From Pontibacter populi (lineage in GTDB: Bacteria; Bacteroidota; Bacteroidia; Cytophagales; Hymenobacteraceae): a DNA stretch of 64,000 nt. The notes under the pieces are model-generated. The model was not told the DNA's origin, ran no database searches, and saw nothing but the letters and a program-made list of their open reading frames with translations. Of the stretch, positions 43,544 through 53,800 are shown one piece after another. Within the stretch, counting starts at the first letter, position 1, and every line of letters starts with the position of its first letter. The stretch is taken from positions 496,001 to 560,000 of the forward strand of contig NZ_JAHWXQ010000001.1 of assembly GCF_019336435.1 (NCBI RefSeq). The letters are read 5' to 3'. Made by a program: the position numbers and the translations under genes.

Positions 43544-46500
43544 TTAGAAACCAAATTTGAGGCTCAAGCCGAAGCTTCGTGTAGTAGGACCGCCTGCAAA
43601 CTCGCCAAACTCACTGAGCAGGTCATTACCAAATGTGGTAGACTCTGGGTCAATGATATTATTGTTATCCGGAGTCCAGACAAACACGTTCCTGGCTACG
43701 AAACTGATATTGGCATTGCTGAATGGTGTGCGCTCAATAAATGTAGTTGGCAGATTGTAGCCTAAGGTAAGCTCACGCATTTTCAGGAAATCTCTTTCGC
43801 GCAGGTGGTCCCGTTCAATTGGCGGGTTACTGCTTGGGTTCCAGTAATCTACCACGTGATCGGCTTCTATTGGCGTAGTGTTAGGCACGGTTACCAGGTC
43901 CCCTTCTCCATTCACATCTGGTACTCCATCTTCATCAGCATCTACTGTTACCACCGAGTTAGGCACAATAAATGGCAGGCGGTCGTTATACAAGGTGTTG
44001 GTTGAGTTACCCACAAACTGCGTTAGGCGCTGGGTATAAGAATAGAACAAGCCTCCTTTTCTATAGTCGAAACCGAAAGACAGAGAGAAGTCTTTATAGT
44101 TAAAGGTATTATACAAGCCCATTGTAAAATCAGGCTGCGCAGTACCAAATTTAACTTCTTCGCCAGCCAAAGGATAACCAGTTGCAGGGTTAACAATAAT
44201 ACGGCCTTGTGAGTCCCGCTGGTAATCTATTCCTCTGAACACACCCAGTGGCTCTCCTTTTTCAGCAACAAACCTGATACCAAAAACACTAGTCAGTAAT
44301 ACTTCGTCAAGCCCTTCTTTCAGTTCGGTAACTTCGTTATCATTTTTTGTGAAATTATAGCGTACATCCCAGCTGAAATCACCTGCTTGTATCGGTGAAC
44401 CAGACAACAACAGCTCCACACCTCTGTTTCGTACTTCACCAAAGTTCTGTATCTGTGTGGTAAAACCTGAAGTTGGGTCTACCGGAACTGCAAGAATCTG
44501 ATCAGTTGTCTTTCTGTTGTAGAATGCAAGGTCAACGTTCACCCTGTTTTCAAAAAAGCCAAGGTTTGTACCTACTTCCATTTCAGTAGTAATCTCTGGT
44601 TGTAATTGTCTGTTACCTATCTGGTTCGATAACTCGAAAGCGTTGATACCTGCAATTGGGAAGTTAATAGTACCAAAACCTAGTCCTGTACCACCAGGTA
44701 CAAACACCGGATCAATACTATAGACTGGTGCATCGTTACCTGCTTGTCCCCATGATGCCCTGATCTTACCATAGGATAGTGCAGATGGCAGGTCAGTGAA
44801 CATATCAGAGAATACCCAGGCTACGTTAGCTGCCGGATAGAAAAAGGAGTTATCATTTTTTGGAAGTGTAGATGACCAGTCGTTTCGCGCACTTAGAGTA
44901 AGGAACAGGTAGTCCATGAAAGAGAATTCTGTCTGGCCATATACCCCGATTAACCTGCGCTGTTGTGTTAAGGTAGTTGCAGTTACCGGGTCTGTAGTAT
45001 TTGACAAGTCAAAGAAGTCTGGTATACTTAGGTTGGTGATAGAAGCTGTGGTATTCTTACCATACCGCTCGTTCACGTTAAAACCAGCCAGTGCATTTAA
45101 ATGTATATTCTCAGTCAGGTCATTGTTTGTTGAGGCAATAATATCTGAATTCAACTCTCGGGCCAGTGTGTTTATTTCAGCCACAAAACCTTCTGACGGG
45201 CTGGCAGTTGCATTCGGGCTGCCTGGGGTATAATCATAAGGCCTGATCCAGTCTTTCAGTACACCTGCTGCAACATCACCACCACCTCTTGCCGATAATG
45301 TTAACCAGCTATTCAGCTTATAGTCTAATGTAATGTTACCGAAGAAGCGGTTTTCTTCCAGGTCGTTGCCATTCATTTTAAGCGGCCAGTACGGGTTCTG
45401 CGCATAAAGCGTAAAGTAGTTATCGTTTGTGTTGAACGGGTTGTCCAAATCTTCGAAGTCAACTATACTTATATCGCGCGGAATCTGGATAATCTCCTGG
45501 AAGAGTGTGGTACCTCCACCTCCCTGGCCAGTAGTAACTACTGAGGCATCTTTACGAACATAGTTAAGGCTGGAAGAAGCAGATAGTTTTTCTCCTTTGG
45601 TCGAACCTCTCAAGGCTACAGTATTACGGTCATACTGGTCAGCATTGGTCGGGATGATGCCATTTTCTGTAGCGTTACTATAAGACAGGTAATAAGTAGA
45701 CTGCTCTGAGCCACCACTCACCGATACTGTATTCAGGTAAGCCTGGCCTGTTTCAAAGAAATCTTTCAAGTTATCTTCCTGGGCTACAAATGGCTTTAAC
45801 TGCTGTGAGTTATTTACCACGTTACCCCATACACGCTGTCTGCCATCGAATTTAGGGCCCCAGCTGCCATTTTCTTCAAAGGCAAATCTAGCGCTCCAGC
45901 CTTGTCCGAACCTGTTCTGCAACTGTGGCAAAAACAGTGGTCTGGATAAGGTGGCCGAACTGGTAACTTCTATTTTTGGTTTTTCGCCAGCCTGACCTCG
46001 CTTAGTAGTGATAAGTATCGCTCCGTTTGCTGCCCGTGATCCGTAAAGCGAGGTAGCTGCAGCTCCTTTAAGTATAGTTATAGAGGCTATATCGTCGGGG
46101 TTAATGTCATTGGCGCGGTTACCAAAGTCCTGGGTTCTGTTTACGCCACCAGCTGAATAGTTACCCGAACCGTTTGTAATTGGTGTACCATCCACCACAT
46201 AAAGCGGGTTGTTATCACCACCTATAGAACTATAACCGCGAAGTATAACCTTGGTTGAGGCTCCAGGTTGACCGGAAGCAGTGGTAATGTTTACGCCTGC
46301 TACTTTACCCTGTAACGAGTTCATAGGGCTGGTTGCCCTGGCTCTTGTTATTTCTTCGCTCTGCACTGTACTGGCAGAGTAGCCCAAAGAGCGTTCTTCA
46401 CGCTCAACACCAAGAGCAGTTACAACCACTTCCTGTAATTGCTGTGCATTAACGCCGAGGGCCACATCTATAGTTGATGCATTGCCAATTTCTCTTGTAG

Positions 46501-46744
46501 TAGTTTCGTATCCGATATATCGGAATTGGAGAGCGGTGCCACCCGCGGGAACGTTAATAGTATAAGCACCTTCAACGTTGGTAGATGTACCAACTGTAGT
46601 GCCTTGTACTATTACAGCTACTCCCGGAAGGGGCTGGCCGGTTGCCTGGTCAGTAACTTTACCAGTAACCGTCCTGCCTTGTGCAAACGCCTCTTGAGAT
46701 AGGGTGAGCAACATGACAAGACTCAGTAGTATTAGTTTTTTCAT
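43544..46744 (-). CDS. SusC/RagA family TonB-linked outer-membrane transporter (locus 2)
   Basis: A 1066-residue importer. Signal peptide MKKLILLSLVMLLTLSQEAFA precedes a carboxypeptidase-regulatory-like domain (TGKVTDQATGQPLPGVAVIV), the plug start QEVVVTALGVEREERSLGYS and the SusC signature NPLYVVDGTPI and RAANGAILITTKRGQ. The barrel ends TRSFGLSLKFGF. Its plug wording (VTALGVEREERSLGYS) belongs to the branch of SusC proteins that pairs with SusD_2-type lids, and the next gene encodes just such a lid. It differs clearly from locus 1, so this is not a recent tandem duplication. First gene of a four-gene operon. Confidence 0.96.
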   Translation of the reverse strand: MKKLILLSLVMLLTLSQEAFAQGRTVTGKVTDQATGQPLPGVAVIVQGTTVGTSTNVEGAYTINVPAGGTALQFRYIGYETTTREIGNASTIDVALGVNAQQLQEVVVTALGVEREERSLGYSASTVQSEEITRARATSPMNSLQGKVAGVNITTASGQPGASTKVILRGYSSIGGDNNPLYVVDGTPITNGSGNYSAGGVNRTQDFGNRANDINPDDIASITILKGAAATSLYGSRAANGAILITTKRGQAGEKPKIEVTSSATLSRPLFLPQLQNRFGQGWSARFAFEENGSWGPKFDGRQRVWGNVVNNSQQLKPFVAQEDNLKDFFETGQAYLNTVSVSGGSEQSTYYLSYSNATENGIIPTNADQYDRNTVALRGSTKGEKLSASSSLNYVRKDASVVTTGQGGGGTTLFQEIIQIPRDISIVDFEDLDNPFNTNDNYFTLYAQNPYWPLKMNGNDLEENRFFGNITLDYKLNSWLTLSARGGGDVAAGVLKDWIRPYDYTPGSPNATASPSEGFVAEINTLARELNSDIIASTNNDLTENIHLNALAGFNVNERYGKNTTASITNLSIPDFFDLSNTTDPVTATTLTQQRRLIGVYGQTEFSFMDYLFLTLSARNDWSSTLPKNDNSFFYPAANVAWVFSDMFTDLPSALSYGKIRASWGQAGNDAPVYSIDPVFVPGGTGLGFGTINFPIAGINAFELSNQIGNRQLQPEITTEMEVGTNLGFFENRVNVDLAFYNRKTTDQILAVPVDPTSGFTTQIQNFGEVRNRGVELLLSGSPIQAGDFSWDVRYNFTKNDNEVTELKEGLDEVLLTSVFGIRFVAEKGEPLGVFRGIDYQRDSQGRIIVNPATGYPLAGEEVKFGTAQPDFTMGLYNTFNYKDFSLSFGFDYRKGGLFYSYTQRLTQFVGNSTNTLYNDRLPFIVPNSVVTVDADEDGVPDVNGEGDLVTVPNTTPIEADHVVDYWNPSSNPPIERDHLRERDFLKMRELTLGYNLPTTFIERTPFSNANISFVARNVFVWTPDNNNIIDPESTTFGNDLLSEFGEFAGGPTTRSFGLSLKFGF

Positions 46745-47252
46745 TTGCCTTCATAGTAATTTTAGTAACGGAGTGAAAAGCAGTTAACACGAGTTAAACC
46801 ACTTCGGCTCAACACATTGCTGAGGAAGTGTTTAGTCAGAGAAGCTCAAGTGCTAACAGGCGCAGAAATGAAGACAACAGCCAGCTACAGTTATACTGTA
46901 GCGCTATAGGTTCGGCACCGAAAGTAGAGGGAGGGCACTATGTTTATTAAAATATTATACGAGCATAATCTAATTTTATCTTGATTATGATGCATATTTT
47001 AGATTAAAACATAAAATCTTCCAATTTGGAAGGGTTTAGGCTATCGTTTTATAGTATAAAAAGTCAATTTCATTAACAGTTTATCCCTAAACTGGCAGTT
47101 CTACTGGGCTTTTTGGTTAGGTATACTTCCTGCAAACTATAGTGAACTACATCTTTATTTATGCTGTAATTCACCTATTGTTATATCCGAATATAAACAG
47201 GAGATATTATAGTGTTTTGTGCTATAGTTGCGAACTGCGTAAAATCAAAAAT
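46745..47252. other. Spacer upstream of SusCD locus 2
   Basis: About 510 bp, AT-rich in the distal half, without coding frames. It carries the strong dyad at 46884-46902 and several TATAG half-sites. No clear TAnnTTTG promoter on the minus strand was found. Confidence 0.5.
46884..46902. promoter_or_regulatory. Perfect dyad GCTACAGTTATACTGTAGC, possible operator
   Basis: 8-bp arms around a 3-bp centre, 140-158 bp upstream of the SusC-like gene of locus 2. It is a good candidate for a dimeric regulator site. It differs from the dyads of locus 1. Confidence 0.35.
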
Positions 47253-47293
47253 AAAAGCCGGCACACTTACCTGGGTAAGTATGCCGGCTTTTA
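47253..47293 (-). terminator. Terminator after prfB
   Basis: A long stem AAAAGCCGGC-A-ACTTAC paired with GTAAGT-T-GCCGGCTTTT. It faces minus-strand transcription and overlaps an AACTATAGTT copy at 47294. Confidence 0.9.
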
Positions 47294-47312
47294 AACTATA
47301 GTTTGAGATGCT

Positions 47313-48390
47313 TTAGTGCTGCATCAGGTAGGCTTTAATGTATTCGTCGAGGTCGCCATCCAGCACGTTCTGCACATCAGTGCGCTCAACGCCTGTTCGT
47401 ACATCTTTTACCAGTTTGTATGGGTGCAACACATAGTTCCGGATCTGCGACCCAAAGTCGATCTTCTTTTTCGTGCTCTCGATGCGGTCGCGCTCTTCGT
47501 TACGCTTCTCCACTTCGATCTGGTATAACCTGGAGCGAAGCATACGCAGGGCATGTTCTTTGTTCATGAGCTGCGAACGCTCTATCTGGCACTCGATCAC
47601 AATACCGGTCGGCTTGTGCTTTAAGCGCACAGCGGTCTCTACTTTGTTTACGTTCTGGCCACCAGCCCCACCTGAGCGGAACGTGTCCCACTCTATGTCA
47701 CCCATGTTCACTTCAATGTTTATCGTATCGTCTACTACCGGGTAAGCATATACCGACGCAAACGAGGTATGGCGCCGCCCACCCGAATCAAAAGGCGAGA
47801 TACGCACCAACCGGTGCACGCCTATTTCAGATTTCAGGTAACCATAGGTAAAGTCGCCGGTAATTTCCAGGGTTGCGGATTTTATGCCTGCGCCGTCGCC
47901 GGCCTGGTAGTTAAGCTGTTTTACGCTGAAGTTGTGCGACTCTGCCCACATAATGTACATGCGCATCAGCATCTCGGCCCAATCCTGGCTTTCGGTGCCG
48001 CCTGCGCCGGGGTTGATCTCAACTATAGCACTTAGCTGGTCTTCTTCGGAGCTAAGCATGCGCTTAAATTCCAGACCTTCTATCGCTTCGGTGGTGGCTT
48101 TAGCTTCCTGGTTTATCTCTTCTTCGGTAACGTCGCCTTCCTTGTAAAAATCAAATAGCGTTTCGAAGTCGTTGTATTTCTTTTCTACTTCTTCGTAATG
48201 CACCGTCCAGACCTTTATGGCTTTCACTTCTTTCAGCACCTTTTCTGCTTCTTTCGGGTTATCCCAAAAGTTGGGTGCAGTAGTTTGCGCCTCTATAGTT
48301 GCTACTTCTTCTTTCTTGCTATCGTAGTCAAAGGTACCTCCTCAAGGCTTCTACGCGCGCCTTTAAATCTTTTACCTGCTCTGCGGTCAT
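47313..48390 (-). CDS. prfB: Peptide chain release factor 2 with programmed +1 frameshift
   Basis: RF2 reads UGA and UAA stops. The gene is in two frames. Codons 1-20 run from ATG 48390 and end in CTT-TGA, with the stop at 48330-48328. Reading continues in the +1 frame from GAC (48329) to the stop at 47313. The shift site is canonical: AGGAGG, spacer TAC, then CTTTGAC, as in most bacterial prfB genes. The joined protein has about 358 residues. Its motifs include the stop-recognition [13 protein letters not shown] and the catalytic GGQ loop [14 protein letters not shown]. Low RF2 favours the shift, giving autoregulation. Annotation from one frame alone would begin falsely at GTG 48239. Confidence 0.97.
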
Positions 48391-48434
48391 CGTTTTATAG
48401 TTTATGCTTTTATTTTACTGTAGTTAAAACAAGA

Positions 48435-48476
48435 AGATGCTGAAGCATAAACCTCCGCGGCTATACTCCAGCATCT
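48435..48476 (-). terminator. Terminator between ilvE and prfB
   Basis: A stem AGATGCTGGAG with CTTCAGCATCT (one mismatch) and a U-rich tail on the minus strand. It separates prfB from the six-gene operon upstream. Confidence 0.7.
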
Positions 48477-48493
48477 ATCGTTGGTTCAAGCTT

Positions 48494-49567
48494 TTATAGG
48501 CTTATCTTTTGTACCCAGTTGTAAGGGTCCGGTGCCTGCCCGGTTTTTATCTTATCCAGTTCTGCGGCTACTCTGTTCGAAACCTCACGACTTTCTATGG
48601 CTGGCAGATCAAGGTCTTCGCCGTTATAGTTTATAGTTGCGATCTGGGCTATAGTTGCGGCTGTGCCTGTTCCAAAAGCTTCCTGCAATTTACCGGCTTT
48701 ATGCGCTGCTACCACCTCATCTACAGAAACACGACGCTCTTCAACCTTATACCCCATATCTCTCGCCAATGTCAGCACGCTGTCGCGGGTAATACCGGCA
48801 AGTATAGTTGAGCTAACTGCCGGCGTTACCAGCACGCCATCTATCACAAACATGACGTTCATGGTGCCGGATTCTTCAATATACTTATGCTCTTTGTGGT
48901 CGGTCCAGATAAGCTGGTGATACCCTTTTTCCTGCATTTGGCGGGCCGGGTACATGGCTGCACCATAGTTGCCGGCTGCTTTTGCAAAACCTGCGCCACC
49001 CTCAGCAGAGCGTACGTAATTTGTTTCGATGGCCACACGCAGCGGAGCACTGTAGTAAGCGGCAACCGGGCATGAGAAAATGGCAAATCTATAGTTGGAT
49101 GATGGTCTTACCCCAATAAAATCGTCGGTAGCGAACATGAACGGACGGATATACAAGGCACTTCCAGCTGTTGGTGGTACCCAGGCCGCATCTATACGCA
49201 GCAATTGTTCCAGGCCCTGCATAAATATCTCTTCCGAAATTGGAGGAATACACATGCGTTCAGCTGAAATATTGAGGCGGTGGAAGTTGTCGTACGGTCT
49301 GAAAAGCAGGATATCGCCATTTATACCGCGGTATGCCTTCATACCTTCGAAAATGGCCTGTCCGTAATGTATGGCTGATGTTGCAGGGCTAAGCGACATG
49401 TTACCGTAAGGCACGATCTCCGGATTTTGCCAGGCGCCATTTTTAAAGTCGGCAACCAGCATGTGATCCGAAAATATCTTACCGAACTCAATGTTATTGA
49501 AATCCAGTTCCGAAATACGGGACGTTGCTACAGGTTGTGTAGCTATAGTTAAGGTATCAGTAGACAT
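48494..49567 (-). CDS. ilvE: Branched-chain amino acid aminotransferase
   Basis: A 357-residue fold-type IV PLP enzyme that makes or breaks down leucine, isoleucine and valine. The PLP lysine is Lys196 in GFAKAAGNYGAAMYPARQ, and the cofactor-binding IEESGTMNVMFV and GITRDSVLTLARDMG blocks are present. The N-terminal HYGQAIFEGMKAYRG is the family opening. The length matches the long BCAT subgroup (eukaryotic-like, about 350 residues) rather than the 300-residue E. coli type. It is the last gene of a tight six-gene run, 16 bp after the adenosyltransferase gene. Confidence 0.95.
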   Translation of the reverse strand: MSTDTLTIATQPVATSRISELDFNNIEFGKIFSDHMLVADFKNGAWQNPEIVPYGNMSLSPATSAIHYGQAIFEGMKAYRGINGDILLFRPYDNFHRLNISAERMCIPPISEEIFMQGLEQLLRIDAAWVPPTAGSALYIRPFMFATDDFIGVRPSSNYRFAIFSCPVAAYYSAPLRVAIETNYVRSAEGGAGFAKAAGNYGAAMYPARQMQEKGYHQLIWTDHKEHKYIEESGTMNVMFVIDGVLVTPAVSSTILAGITRDSVLTLARDMGYKVEERRVSVDEVVAAHKAGKLQEAFGTGTAATIAQIATINYNGEDLDLPAIESREVSNRVAAELDKIKTGQAPDPYNWVQKISL

Positions 49568-49583
49568 AGTGTACTTAATAAAT

Positions 49584-50135
49584 TTAGACTCTAGGTTTCC
49601 AGGTTATTTCTTCGGCCTGCAGTTCATGGGTCATACGGCGGCAAAGAGCAAACAGATAATCCGAAAGTCTGTTTAAATAAATAACAACTAATTCATCAAC
49701 TGGAGATTCTTCCTGCAATCTGATAGCCAGGCGCTCTGCACGGCGGCATACGCAACGCGCTACGTGGCAAAACGAAACAGACTGATGACCACCCGGCAGC
49801 ACAAAGGCACGCAAAGGCGGTACGTCTTCGCTCATGGCATCAATTTCGCTTTCAAGTAAGGTGACGTCTTCGGGGTGCAGGTCCGGAGTTACCATTTTCA
49901 CGTTTTTATCCGGATCGGTCGCTAACATAGAGCCAATGGTAAACAGCCTGTCCTGTATCTCTTTCAGAATAGCAGCTCTTGATCTGTTTATTTCCTGATC
50001 GCGAACAAGCCCGATATAGGAGTTTAGTTCGTCAACGGTACCGTAAGCTTCGATACGCAGATGTGATTTTGCTACACGGGTGCCCCCGATAAGCGCTGTG
50101 GTACCTTTATCGCCTGTTTTAGTGTATATCTTCAT
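49584..50135 (-). CDS. Cob(I)alamin adenosyltransferase (PduO type)
   Basis: A 183-residue ATP:corrinoid adenosyltransferase that makes adenosylcobalamin. The ATP-binding N-terminus [22 protein letters not shown] is diagnostic (shown from KIYTK), followed by [13 protein letters not shown] and the cobalamin-site block [10 protein letters not shown] with [13 protein letters not shown]. All key residues are present. No B12 biosynthesis gene, B12-dependent enzyme or cobalamin riboswitch is nearby, so it probably activates imported B12 for an enzyme encoded elsewhere. It overlaps the upstream ABC gene by 17 bp. Confidence 0.94.
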   Translation of the reverse strand: MKIYTKTGDKGTTALIGGTRVAKSHLRIEAYGTVDELNSYIGLVRDQEINRSRAAILKEIQDRLFTIGSMLATDPDKNVKMVTPDLHPEDVTLLESEIDAMSEDVPPLRAFVLPGGHQSVSFCHVARCVCRRAERLAIRLQEESPVDELVVIYLNRLSDYLFALCRRMTHELQAEEITWKPRV

Positions 50136-50862
50136 TCACGTTGTGCGCTTCGCGCAGTTTTGCGGCAACAGCAATATCTTCGTTTATAGTATCCGACTCT
50201 ATCAAACCATCACGCAAACGCACAATGCGGTGCGCATACCGGGCAATGTCTTCTTCGTGGGTTACCATAATAATAGTGTTGCCTTTGCTGTGCAGGTTCT
50301 CGAACAATTCCATGATCTCGTAAGATGTTTTGGTATCGAGGTTACCGGTCGGCTCATCGGCCAGGATGATACTTGGATCATTGATAAGAGCACGGGCAAT
50401 GGCTACACGCTGGCGCTGTCCACCCGACAATTCGTTTGGTTTATGCTTGCCACGGTTGCCAAGTCCTACGCTTTCCAGAGCCTGCTGGGCCCGCTCTTCG
50501 CGTTGCGATTTGTTGTAACCGGCATAGATCAATGGCAAGGCAACATTTTCGAGAGAGCTTTGGCGCGGCAACAGGTTAAAGGTCTGGAACACGAAACCGA
50601 TCTCTTTATTGCGCACTTCGGCCAGCTCGTTATCGGTCATGTTGCTCACATCGTTCCCGTTCAGGATGTAGGTTCCACCTGTCGGAGTGTCAAGGCAGCC
50701 AATGATGTTCATGAGCGTAGATTTACCAGAACCAGATGGCCCCATAAAAGCTACATATTCTCCTCTTTCTATAGTTATGGATACATCCTGAAGGGCATTG
50801 ATTACTTCGCTGCCCATGCGGTATATTTTAGAAATATGATGTGTCTCAATGATGGTGCTCAT
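50119..50862 (-). CDS. ABC transporter ATP-binding protein (LolD/MacB type)
   Basis: A 247-residue ATPase. Motifs are Walker [11 protein letters not shown]-loop [18 protein letters not shown], signature [15 protein letters not shown], Walker [13 protein letters not shown] and H-loop MVTHEED. The wording ([13 protein letters not shown] and [15 protein letters not shown]) places it with the LolD/MacB/FtsE-like group that works with FtsX-type permeases. No such permease is adjacent; the only membrane protein next to it is the large TPR protein upstream. The two may cooperate, or the permease may be elsewhere. Confidence 0.92.
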   Translation of the reverse strand: MSTIIETHHISKIYRMGSEVINALQDVSITIERGEYVAFMGPSGSGKSTLMNIIGCLDTPTGGTYILNGNDVSNMTDNELAEVRNKEIGFVFQTFNLLPRQSSLENVALPLIYAGYNKSQREERAQQALESVGLGNRGKHKPNELSGGQRQRVAIARALINDPSIILADEPTGNLDTKTSYEIMELFENLHSKGNTIIMVTHEEDIARYAHRIVRLRDGLIESDTINEDIAVAAKLREAHNVNEDIH

Positions 50863-50871
50863 ACAGGTTTT

Positions 50872-53800
50872 TTATAGTTGCCAGTTGTCAGCTTTTTTAG
50901 CTGCGGCCTGGCGGTGGCTCTCGAACTGCTTTATAAATGTAGTATATTCTGATGCAGTAAGCAAACTCTGTAACGTGGTAAGAGCCCCTGCTGCATAGCT
51001 GATTAATCCCCTGTCCAGGCTCTCCAGCGCATAAGCTTTGTGCAACTCTGCCGAAAAAGTATTATAAGTTATACCATCCAGCAGTATGTCGTACGCTGTC
51101 ATCTCATCAGGGGCATACTGTTTGTAAAAAGCCGAAGCAGCCTTCACCACTTCCTCATCAAATAACAGAATTTTTACAGCCTGGCTATATTTTTCAGCAG
51201 CTTCGCGGTCGCGGCCTTTGGCGGCGGCTATACTGGCTTTAAAATATAGTTTGTAGCGTTTATCCAGTCTTGTAAGGAAAACATTATCCATGCGATCGAG
51301 CAGGGCATCGTAGTTTTTAGTATAGTGCCAGAGCTTTAATTGCTGCAGGTTAAGCTTGCTCCGCAGTTCGCCTTCCGGCTGCAGTTGCGGCGATGCCATT
51401 TTAATGGCTTTGTTGGCCAGTCGCCATTTGTGCTGGTGCATCAGGTAATCTATCTGGCTTAGCAACGCTACTCTGTGCAGTTCCTTTTCTTTTACACTTT
51501 TTACAAGCGCATCAACCTGTTCTATAGTTAGCTGAGGCAGGTACGTTTGCAGGTATTTCACTTTATCGTCATCAGAACCCGACGCTATAGTTTGCCGCAC
51601 ATTTTGCTGCAACACCTGCTCCAGTTCCCCGGCCACTTCCGTAGCCGACTCCAGCCCGGTATAACCTACTTCCTGCAGGGCATTAACAGCTGCTTCCGGT
51701 TTATGCGCCATAGCCAGCGCATACCCATGCGACAGAAACGCCTGGGTATAGCCCAAGTCTTTAGCCTGCTTAAAGTAGTGTGCTCCTGCAAGGTAATTTT
51801 CTTCTTCCAGCATCCAGATACCCAGCGCATTATAGTAGTAGCCACTTCGTCCGGAAGCTGTAAGGGCAAGGTTCTCCACTATACTGCGCGCTTCTTTTGG
51901 ACGGCCGTTATAATGATGCACCAGGGCCTTGCTGTAAAGCAGATCTTCCTGGAACAACTGGTTGCCTGGCATTTTAAGGTAACGGTCTATGGCTTTTAAC
52001 TGGCTGGTATCGCCGTTATTCAGCCTGCTGATCGTTTGGTTATAGAACAGTGTAAAGTCTTCTACCTGCTCCAGCGAGTCTGGGGCAAATGCTTCGTCCG
52101 GTCTGTCGCTCACGCCAAGTAACTGGCGCAGGGCAGCCATGTTGCTGCGCAGCGATTTATAGTTGGCACCCTTTGCTTCGTTCAGTAAAGCGCGTGCCGG
52201 CTCCAGCATAGCCTGCCGGGTGTAAAACGCCAGCTTATTGCTTTGTATAACTTCTTTATCCGAACTATACTTTTCGGCCAGGTTAAAATAATACTCTACA
52301 GAGTCGGTTACGCTGGTTTGCATGTAAAGCAGCGCCATGTTGTTGTAGATCTCGCTACTCTCCGGAAACCTGTTGATACCCTCGTGCAGCACATACAGCT
52401 TTTCAAAAAAGTATTCCTTCTCGTCGTAGAGGTTAGCCATGCGCACATACAGCTTCGGGTTCGGGCGTTTGCCCAGGGCTCCCTTTAAGTGCACTATTTC
52501 GTTATTCCGCTGCGATTCTGCGCGGTACATAGAGGCTAAACTATAGTTGGCTTTCACATTGTTGATGTCGTATACATCACTCTCTTCGTAAAAGCGCTTT
52601 GCCAGTGCCGGATTTTCGGAGGCGGTATATAAGTCTCCGAGATAGTTATAATAACCTGCCTTTGCCTGGAAATACGTGCTATACTGGGTACGGATCACTA
52701 AGATGGCCAGTATGACGGTGCTCATTAAAAAGAACGAGAACAACGTAAACATGCGAGGCTCATATACCACTTTGTAAACAGGTTTACGTTCCTTTATCAG
52801 CTTCCCGAAATTCATCATCAGGTACAGGAAAAAAACCGAACCGTATACTAGATGCGTGTAAATGATGAACGTGTGAAACAAGGTGGTAAGCGAGTCGTTG
52901 GCAGTAGCGTAAGCGTACCCAATGCTTAAAAAAGCTATCGTTGCGAATACAAGGTAAAGGATCGCACCTGTAGGTCTGAAGGGAAAATACCTGCCATAAA
53001 AAGCTTCGCGCTGCTGCATTCCCCAGAAACCAGCCACTACCGAAAGCAGCAGTATCAGGTAACCGTTAACATAAATCAGGTCAGTTTGCAGATACCCCAT
53101 GTGCCGTAGGTATAACAGCAGCAGGTTGGCTAAGTATAAGCCGGCAATTAACACAAACTGCCACAAACTATAGCGGCGTTCGGGGGTTTTGCCTTGCGTA
53201 TTTATCCAGAGCAGCGCATTTACGTTTTCATACGATATCCAGATTATGAAAAGCAAGGTGGCAATAAGTGTCGCCAGCGAACTATAGTTTACCAGATGCA
53301 GAGCTGTCAGATCGGGGGCAAATTCGGCTTCGGTAAAGATGGCTACACCCAACACAATTATAGTTGCCAGCATAGCCAGCACGCGCCAGCCAAAAGCTAT
53401 ATGCTTCCAGAATGCCTGAAACCCGTAACTCAATCCAGCCAGCAACACAATGGCTACCAGCAACATGGCCTGGCTTTGCTCCGCGCCAAACACCTGTAAC
53501 AAATCAATATTAAACGATGCCAGGAACAGCATCAGGAGTGAAATACCTACAAAGTAGGGTATCTGCCGCATCGTACTAATGGCAGCAGTATAAAAAACTA
53601 GGCAGAGGCTGAGAATACCGAGGAAAACGGCGGCAGGCCATGTATGAACTATAGCCGGGGCAGTGTCATACTGCTCCAGCAGCAGGTAACCATCGGCGTA
53701 CAGGGTAAAGGGCTCGAGTAGCCGGGTAACTTCGTGCACCGGCACCGGCACTACCTGCAGATCCGATATTTTGTCCCAGGCGTAGGCGGCTGTGTTGCCT

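Noticed and set aside
49560..50140. Possible cobalamin riboswitch or B12 gene cluster around the adenosyltransferase
   Set aside because: The gene is internal to an operon with 16-17 bp junctions, leaving no space for a riboswitch, and no other B12 gene is adjacent.
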